Shown piece by piece: positions 59,861 through 64,000 of a stretch of DNA of 64,000 nt. The first letter of the stretch is position 1, and every line of letters starts with the position of its first letter. The notes under the pieces were generated by a model that was not told the origin of the DNA, did not search any database, and worked only from the letters and a program-made list of their open reading frames with translations. Origin of the DNA: Geomonas oryzisoli (GTDB taxonomy: Bacteria; Desulfobacterota; Desulfuromonadia; Geobacterales; Geobacteraceae); NCBI RefSeq assembly GCF_018986915.1, contig NZ_CP076723.1, positions 3,707,501 to 3,771,500 of the forward strand, written 5' to 3'. The position numbers and the translations under genes were made by a program.

Positions 59861-60862
59861 CTACTGCTGTTCAATGGCTTTCACCCGGTCGTAGCGCAAG
59901 GTCCTGTGGCAACCGACGGAACAGCCGCCGCCGGTGGGGGTGGCTTCGAAACGGATCGGGATGTCCCACGTTCCGAATCCTTCCGCCTTGGGATAGATCA
60001 GGCGCTCCTGCTGCTCGGCATGCGGATTGTGGCACACCCTGCAGGAACGGGCCTTGGTCTTGTTGACGTGAACCGCATGCAGGTTGCGCTCGCCGTTTCT
60101 GAACTTGGTGAACCGGTCGGTGGTTTCCGCAGCGACGAGCTTGGGGTCGTGACAGCGGAAGCAGATCGGGAAGGCGTCGTAGCTGAAAGGCTTGTACAGG
60201 ACCGTGGGATAATCGTCCTTGAGCAGCTTACGGTAAGGGCCGCCGTGGATCTGATGGCAGTTGACGCAGTCGCCGTTACGCACCGGCTGGTGTACGGACT
60301 TGCCCATGGCGATCTTGCGGTCGTGACACATGAAGCAAAGCTCGCTGCCGGGCTTTCTGAGCAGGGACTTGCTCTCGGACTGGTGCGCGTCGTGGCAGGC
60401 AAGGCAATCGCCGTCGGCTACCGGCTTGTGGGTAAAGGCGCCGGTGAAATGATTCTGGGGATGGCAGCGGAAGCAAAGCGCGGGGGAAGGATCCTTCAGA
60501 AGCGACTTCACCTCGGCGCTATGGGCCATGTGGCAGTTGGTGCACTGGCCGAGGCCGACCGGTTTGTGCAGCACCGGTTTCTGGACCAGGTGGCCGTGAC
60601 AGGTGGCGCAGAGTTTTTCCTTTTTGACCTTGAACCCCATGCTGTCCTTGTCCAGGGGGTGGTTGTCGTTGAACTGCTGGTGGCAGTCCAGACAGCGGCC
60701 GGAGGCAACCGGCTTATGCGGCACACTCCCCCGGATCAGATCCTTGTGGCAGATGCTGCACTTGAACGGCTCCGCGAGGGCGTCACCCGGAGTGAGGGTG
60801 ACGCCGACGCAGAGCAGGTACAGTGCTGTTGCCAAAAGATATGCCGCGAGGGAGTGTCGCAT
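59861..60862 (-). CDS. Periplasmic multihaem cytochrome c (10 CXXCH plus one CXXXCH)
   Basis: The 333-residue protein has a signal peptide (about residues 1-30) and haem-binding motifs CSICH, CLDCH, CATCH, CTNCH, CFRCH, CLACH, CFMCH, CVNCH, CFRCH and CRVCH, which is ten CXXCH sites, plus CSVGCH near the C-terminus, a CXXXCH variant. The spacing and the paired CXXCH motifs fit cytochromes of the doubled-CXXCH type. It should carry electrons in the periplasm. The gene is downstream of ccsB and resB, which build c-type cytochromes, in one operon. Confidence 0.93.
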   Translation of the reverse strand: MRHSLAAYLLATALYLLCVGVTLTPGDALAEPFKCSICHKDLIRGSVPHKPVASGRCLDCHQQFNDNHPLDKDSMGFKVKKEKLCATCHGHLVQKPVLHKPVGLGQCTNCHMAHSAEVKSLLKDPSPALCFRCHPQNHFTGAFTHKPVADGDCLACHDAHQSESKSLLRKPGSELCFMCHDRKIAMGKSVHQPVRNGDCVNCHQIHGGPYRKLLKDDYPTVLYKPFSYDAFPICFRCHDPKLVAAETTDRFTKFRNGERNLHAVHVNKTKARSCRVCHNPHAEQQERLIYPKAEGFGTWDIPIRFEATPTGGGCSVGCHRTLRYDRVKAIEQQ

Positions 60863-60886
60863 CGATCGGTTTACCTTATGAGGGAA

Positions 60887-61735
60887 CTACTTCCCGTAGC
60901 TGTGCAGGCCGGAAAGGAAGAGGTTGACCCCCAGGTAGCAGAAGATGGTGGCGGCGAAGCCGATCACGGAAAGGATGGCGGCCCTGCGCCCGACCCAGCC
61001 GCGGGTGATGCGGGCATGGAGGAACGCGGCGTACACGAACCATACGATCAGCGACCAGGTCTCCTTCGGGTCCCAGCTCCAGTAGGTACCCCAGGCGTAG
61101 TTGGCCCAGGCGGCGCCTGTGATGATGCCGAGGGAGAGCAGCGGGAAGCCGATCATGATCGCCTTGTAGTTCAGGTCGTCCAGGATCTTGATGGACGGGA
61201 ACATGGAGAGCAGGCCGCCGGCCTGGACGTTGCCGCCACCTTTTTCAATGGATTCACGGATCAGGTACATGATCGAGATGCCACAGGCGACCGCGAAGGC
61301 GGCGTAGCCAAGGAAGCAGGTGATGACGTGGTACATGAGCCAGTTACTCTGCAGCGCCGGGACCAGCGGCTCGATGCCGCTGTCCAGGCCGAGCTGCGCC
61401 CAGGCCATGCCGAACAGCGCGAACGGGATGACGAAGAAGCCGATGGCGCGGTACCTGTACTTGAAGTCGATGATGAGGAAGATGAGAACGATGGTCCAGG
61501 AGAAGAAGACCACGGACTCGAACAGGTTGGACAGCGGCGCGTGGCCGTGCCCCTGTTCGTAGGACTCCTTCCAGCGCAGCCCGATGGCGGCGGTCTGAAC
61601 CAGGAATCCGAAAAGAGCGGCATAGGTACCGGCAAGCCCCACAGCCTTGGCGCGCGAGGCGAGGAACGCAAAGAATATGCAGGTGGAGACCATGTAGATA
61701 ACCATGGTCACGTTGAAAAGCATAGAACTGGACAT
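60887..61735 (-). CDS. ccsB: CcsB/ResC-type cytochrome c biogenesis protein (haem handling)
   Basis: The 282-residue membrane protein has about eight helices and the WWD-type haem-binding segment WGTYWSWDPKETW at residues 215-227, with conserved His residues nearby (such as His136 and His278). It works with ResB/Ccs1 in the System II pathway that delivers haem to apocytochromes. The start ATG at 61735 follows CGGAGGG; the frame to 61780 is less likely. It is preceded by resB. Confidence 0.93.
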   Translation of the reverse strand: MSSSMLFNVTMVIYMVSTCIFFAFLASRAKAVGLAGTYAALFGFLVQTAAIGLRWKESYEQGHGHAPLSNLFESVVFFSWTIVLIFLIIDFKYRYRAIGFFVIPFALFGMAWAQLGLDSGIEPLVPALQSNWLMYHVITCFLGYAAFAVACGISIMYLIRESIEKGGGNVQAGGLLSMFPSIKILDDLNYKAIMIGFPLLSLGIITGAAWANYAWGTYWSWDPKETWSLIVWFVYAAFLHARITRGWVGRRAAILSVIGFAATIFCYLGVNLFLSGLHSYGK

Positions 61736-61803
61736 ATCGATATTACCCTCCGGACGTTCAGTTAGAGCGGCATGGGGCAAGCCCCGTTATGGTTTTTATC
61801 CTG

Positions 61804-63165
61804 TTAAGCCTTGCCGACTTTCTCGACCAGGTCATCGAAACAGATCTCAAAGCCTGCCGGGTTCTTGCTGGCGGAACCGCCCAGGGTGACCCCGGAATCG
61901 GTAACGCGTGCCCACACCCGCTTGTGGGACATGAAGAACGCCATGCAGATACCCACCACCATCAGGAAGCAACCGAACCACACCACCCAGACGCCCGGGT
62001 CGTGCGCCACCTGCAGGCCGGTGTAGAACTTCTGGTCCATACCGTCGAAGGTGATCAGCAGGTCGCCGCCGTGCTGCGCGTTGAAGGACTCGTACTTGTC
62101 GGAGAGGATCACGAACGGCTGCGGGTTGCCGCCGGCCGGGGTGAACTCAACCTGTGCACCCGGACCGTCGAAGCCCCTCATGAAGGGACGTACATCCATG
62201 GTCGCTTCCATCACGGAGAGGAAGGCCCCGCCGGGAAGTGCGATGCGCTCGCCCTGACGGGCGTTCAGCTTGACCGGCGCGCCCCCCTTGCGATCACGCA
62301 CGGTGAGGTGGTAGAGCGAACCCTCGTCGGACTGCCCGAAGCTGGACTGGTAGAAGGTGATCCCCTTGTAGGTAAGCGGATCGTTGACGATGATCGGGCG
62401 GCTCTGGAAGCCCGGCACCGGTTTGCCGTTCTCCATGACGGTCAGGATGCTCTTGAATTCTTTCGGCGCGCCGGTGTCGTAATAGGAAACGGTGAACTTC
62501 TCGCAGCGGACCTCGAAGCCCAGCGGGATCATCTTGCCGCTCTGGGTCTGCACCTGGGAAACGGCGCCACCCTCGGGGATGTTGGTGTAGGCCTTGTAAC
62601 CGGCAAAGGAGCCGATCAGGGCCCCGATGAAGATGACGATGATGGAGAGGTGCACCACGTAGACGCCGAGGCGGCACCAGGGGCTCTTCTGCGCGAAGAG
62701 GTGGTACTCGCCGTCCTTCTCGGTGACGACCGGTGCGGCGAACTCGCTGCGCAGGAATGCCTCCATGCGCGACTTGAGCTCATCCTTGGAACCCTTGAGC
62801 TTCAGGTCCTTGACGTTGGGCAGCGACTTCTCGAAGTTGTCGTCCATGACCAGGACCGGCTCGGAAACGACCTTCCAGACGCGCGGCAGCCTCTTGATGG
62901 AGCAGCAGATCAGGTTGAGGGTGAGCAGGTACAGCAGGAGGATGAACCACCAGGAGTGGTACATATCGAAGAAGCCCAGGGCACTGTACAGGCGGATCTT
63001 CGTCTCAGAGAGAGTCGCCAGGTATTCACGCTGCGGCCCCTGCTGGATGACGGTGCCGATGATCGATACCAGCGCGAGCCCGATCAGCAGGAAAATGGAA
63101 AGTTTCAAGGAACAGAAGAAATCCCAAACCTCTTGTGCAAATCCTCGTTTGTTCGTCGTTGTCAA
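61804..63165 (-). CDS. resB: ResB/Ccs1-type cytochrome c biogenesis protein
   Basis: The 453-residue protein has membrane helices at about residues 15-37, 60-85, 160-185 and 400-425, and a large extracytoplasmic domain between the third and fourth, as in ResB/Ccs1. Segment KLSIFLLIGLALVSIIGT near the start is typical. With CcsB it forms the System II haem-attachment complex. It is the first gene of the resB-ccsB-cytochrome operon. Confidence 0.93.
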   Translation of the reverse strand: MTTTNKRGFAQEVWDFFCSLKLSIFLLIGLALVSIIGTVIQQGPQREYLATLSETKIRLYSALGFFDMYHSWWFILLLYLLTLNLICCSIKRLPRVWKVVSEPVLVMDDNFEKSLPNVKDLKLKGSKDELKSRMEAFLRSEFAAPVVTEKDGEYHLFAQKSPWCRLGVYVVHLSIIVIFIGALIGSFAGYKAYTNIPEGGAVSQVQTQSGKMIPLGFEVRCEKFTVSYYDTGAPKEFKSILTVMENGKPVPGFQSRPIIVNDPLTYKGITFYQSSFGQSDEGSLYHLTVRDRKGGAPVKLNARQGERIALPGGAFLSVMEATMDVRPFMRGFDGPGAQVEFTPAGGNPQPFVILSDKYESFNAQHGGDLLITFDGMDQKFYTGLQVAHDPGVWVVWFGCFLMVVGICMAFFMSHKRVWARVTDSGVTLGGSASKNPAGFEICFDDLVEKVGKA

Positions 63166-63267
63166 GGCCGTCTCCCGGTAAGGTTATGTACAGCTGTCGT
63201 AGCAGGTTTGCCATTATAGACAAATTGTCAATAAGCGCAAAACAAAAATTACGAATACACAACCAGA

Positions 63268-63301
63268 CAAAAAAAAGGGTAACAGGCGAACCTGTTACCC
63301 C
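63268..63301 (-). terminator. Terminator of ppcA
   Basis: GGGTAACAGG and CCTGTTACCC form a ten-base stem with loop CGAA (63277-63300), followed on the minus strand by eight T. It lies 32 bases after the ppcA stop. Confidence 0.92.
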
Positions 63302-63332
63302 TAACTCTGCAATTTGCTTCCCGTAAGGGAGA

Positions 63333-63602
63333 TTACTTCTTGTGGCACTCACCACACTTGGTCGGGCCGCCCTTGGCAGCGTGGCACTCTTTGCAAGCCT
63401 TGCCGTGTGCCGCATCCTTGTTGATAGCGATCTTGGTCGGTGCGCCGTCGCCGTGGCAGACTTTGCACTCGTTTTTGCCCTGGTGAGCCTTGTGGTTGAA
63501 GGTGACGTTGCCCATTTTTGCGGGGTAAACGACGGAATCAGCGGCCATTGCGGTAAAGGCAAAGGCGAGGGTCAGAGCTACTGCAGCGAAAACCTTTTTC
63601 AT
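63333..63602 (-). CDS. ppcA: PpcA-type triheme periplasmic cytochrome c7
   Basis: The 89-residue precursor has a signal peptide (about residues 1-21, cleavage after AMA) and a mature form of about 68 residues with three CXXCH sites, CKVCH, CKECH and CGECH, plus extra His residues as axial ligands. It closely resembles Geobacter PpcA, including the ending GPTKCGECHKK, and carries electrons across the periplasm in Fe(III) and other metal respiration. The ATG follows GGAGGG by eight bases. It sits between purE and resB, as in Geobacter sulfurreducens by my recollection. Confidence 0.95.
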   Translation of the reverse strand: MKKVFAAVALTLAFAFTAMAADSVVYPAKMGNVTFNHKAHQGKNECKVCHGDGAPTKIAINKDAAHGKACKECHAAKGGPTKCGECHKK

Positions 63603-63643
63603 GAGTGTTCCCTCCATTTTTTTGAGACTGAAAACGGGCCGAA

Positions 63644-63670
63644 GGTATACAAACCGGGGCTCATTGTCAA
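63644..63670 (-). promoter_or_regulatory. Likely promoter of ppcA
   Basis: A perfect TTGACA (63670-63665) precedes TATACC (63649-63644) by 15 bases on the minus strand, about 42 bases before the ATG. Confidence 0.5.
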
Positions 63671-63693
63671 GGAAAATCAACTGCAAACGGGCA

Positions 63694-64000
63694 TCACTTC
63701 TGCAGTGCGGCCTGCAGCGCCCGGTCCTTTTCTTCCACCTCTTCGGCCATGCGCGTCTTGTAGGCGACGAACTTCCCGCGCAGTTCGGGGCAGGACAGGG
63801 AGAGCATCTGCACCGCGAGCAGACCTGCGTTCTTGGCGCCCGCCTTACCGATGGCCATGGTGGCGACCGGCATGCCGCCGGGCATCTGCACCATGGCATA
63901 GAGCGCGTCCACGCCGTTCAGTGCCCCGCCCGGCATGGGGACGGCGATGACGGGGAGCGGCGTTTCCGCGGCGACGACGCCGGCCAGGTGGGCGGCCATG
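63694..64000 (-). CDS. purE: PurE, N5-carboxyaminoimidazole ribonucleotide mutase (C-terminal part)
   Basis: The 101 visible residues match the C-terminal part of Pur[21 protein letters not shown], then [28 protein letters not shown]. The start lies beyond the window's right edge. PurE converts N5-CAIR to CAIR in purine synthesis. It precedes ppcA on the same strand, but with a separate promoter in front of ppcA. Confidence 0.95.
   Translation of the reverse strand, partial: MAAHLAGVVAAETPLPVIAVPMPGGALNGVDALYAMVQMPGGMPVATMAIGKAGAKNAGLLAVQMLSLSCPELRGKFVAYKTRMAEEVEEKDRALQAALQK

Noticed and set aside
63603-63899. N-terminal extension of PpcA to 63899
   Set aside because: It overlaps purE in another frame; the signal peptide and ribosome-binding site are at 63602.

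Overview
The window looks like chromosomal DNA of a Geobacter-type iron reducer (Geobacterales/Desulfuromonadia). The basis is the GC-rich, densely packed genes, a PpcA-type triheme periplasmic cytochrome next to a ResB/CcsB cytochrome-maturation pair and an 11-haem cytochrome, a split NAD synthetase, a YedF/DUF3343 pair, and many short palindromic intergenic repeats. The assignment rests on protein motifs and gene order recalled from this group, because no database search was possible.

Layout. 1-4.2 kb: the end of an HtrA-type protease, a small unknown protein, RluD, PgeF, a Pro/Ala-tailed lipoprotein and a short acidic protein that starts with GTG. 4.2-12.5 kb (minus strand): glycogen synthase, a GH57 glycosidase, a nucleotidyltransferase/phosphomannomutase-like fusion, a receiver-only response regulator and a GAF histidine kinase. 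12.8-16.8 kb: a Crp/Fnr regulator, then LptF-LptG and an IPT/TIG protein on the plus strand. 16.8-22.5 kb (minus): a VOC protein, CcdA and TlpA thiol-redox proteins, an NtrC-type regulator, an unknown protein, a polyprenyl synthase and a Fis-like protein. 22.8-27.2 kb: Pgi, a complete IS481-family element with 5-bp target duplication, threonine aldolase and CsaA.

27.4-36.6 kb (minus): RsmI, NadE with its amidase partner, a DUF4149 membrane protein, and the translation cluster ffh-rpsP-khpA-rimM-trmD-RNA methyltransferase-rplS-rnhB-yraN. 36.8-39.7 kb: YedF/DUF3343, a small membrane protein, DciA, a four-helix-bundle gene enclosed by inverted repeats, and a TrmN6-like methyltransferase. 39.8-59.8 kb (minus): a surface-polysaccharide locus with a leading winged-helix regulator, PseG, a LIC12162-family transferase, a Wzx-type flippase, acyltransferases, a DegT-type aminotransferase, a polysaccharide deacetylase, seven glycosyltransferases and a YfhO-type membrane protein. 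59.9-64 kb (minus): multihaem cytochrome, CcsB, ResB, PpcA and the end of PurE.

The most unusual content is in the repeats. A diverged array of about fourteen 21-bp palindromic units (56132-56424) lies upstream of the polysaccharide regulator. A 472-bp unit bounded by inverted repeats carries only a four-helix-bundle ORF. The same repeat end supplies the stop codon of three different genes (rluD, dciA and the trmN6-like gene), each ending Arg-Gly-stop. Other repeats have been translated into the C-termini of TrmD and of one glycosyltransferase. I see no CRISPR array, tRNA, rRNA or recognisable riboswitch.
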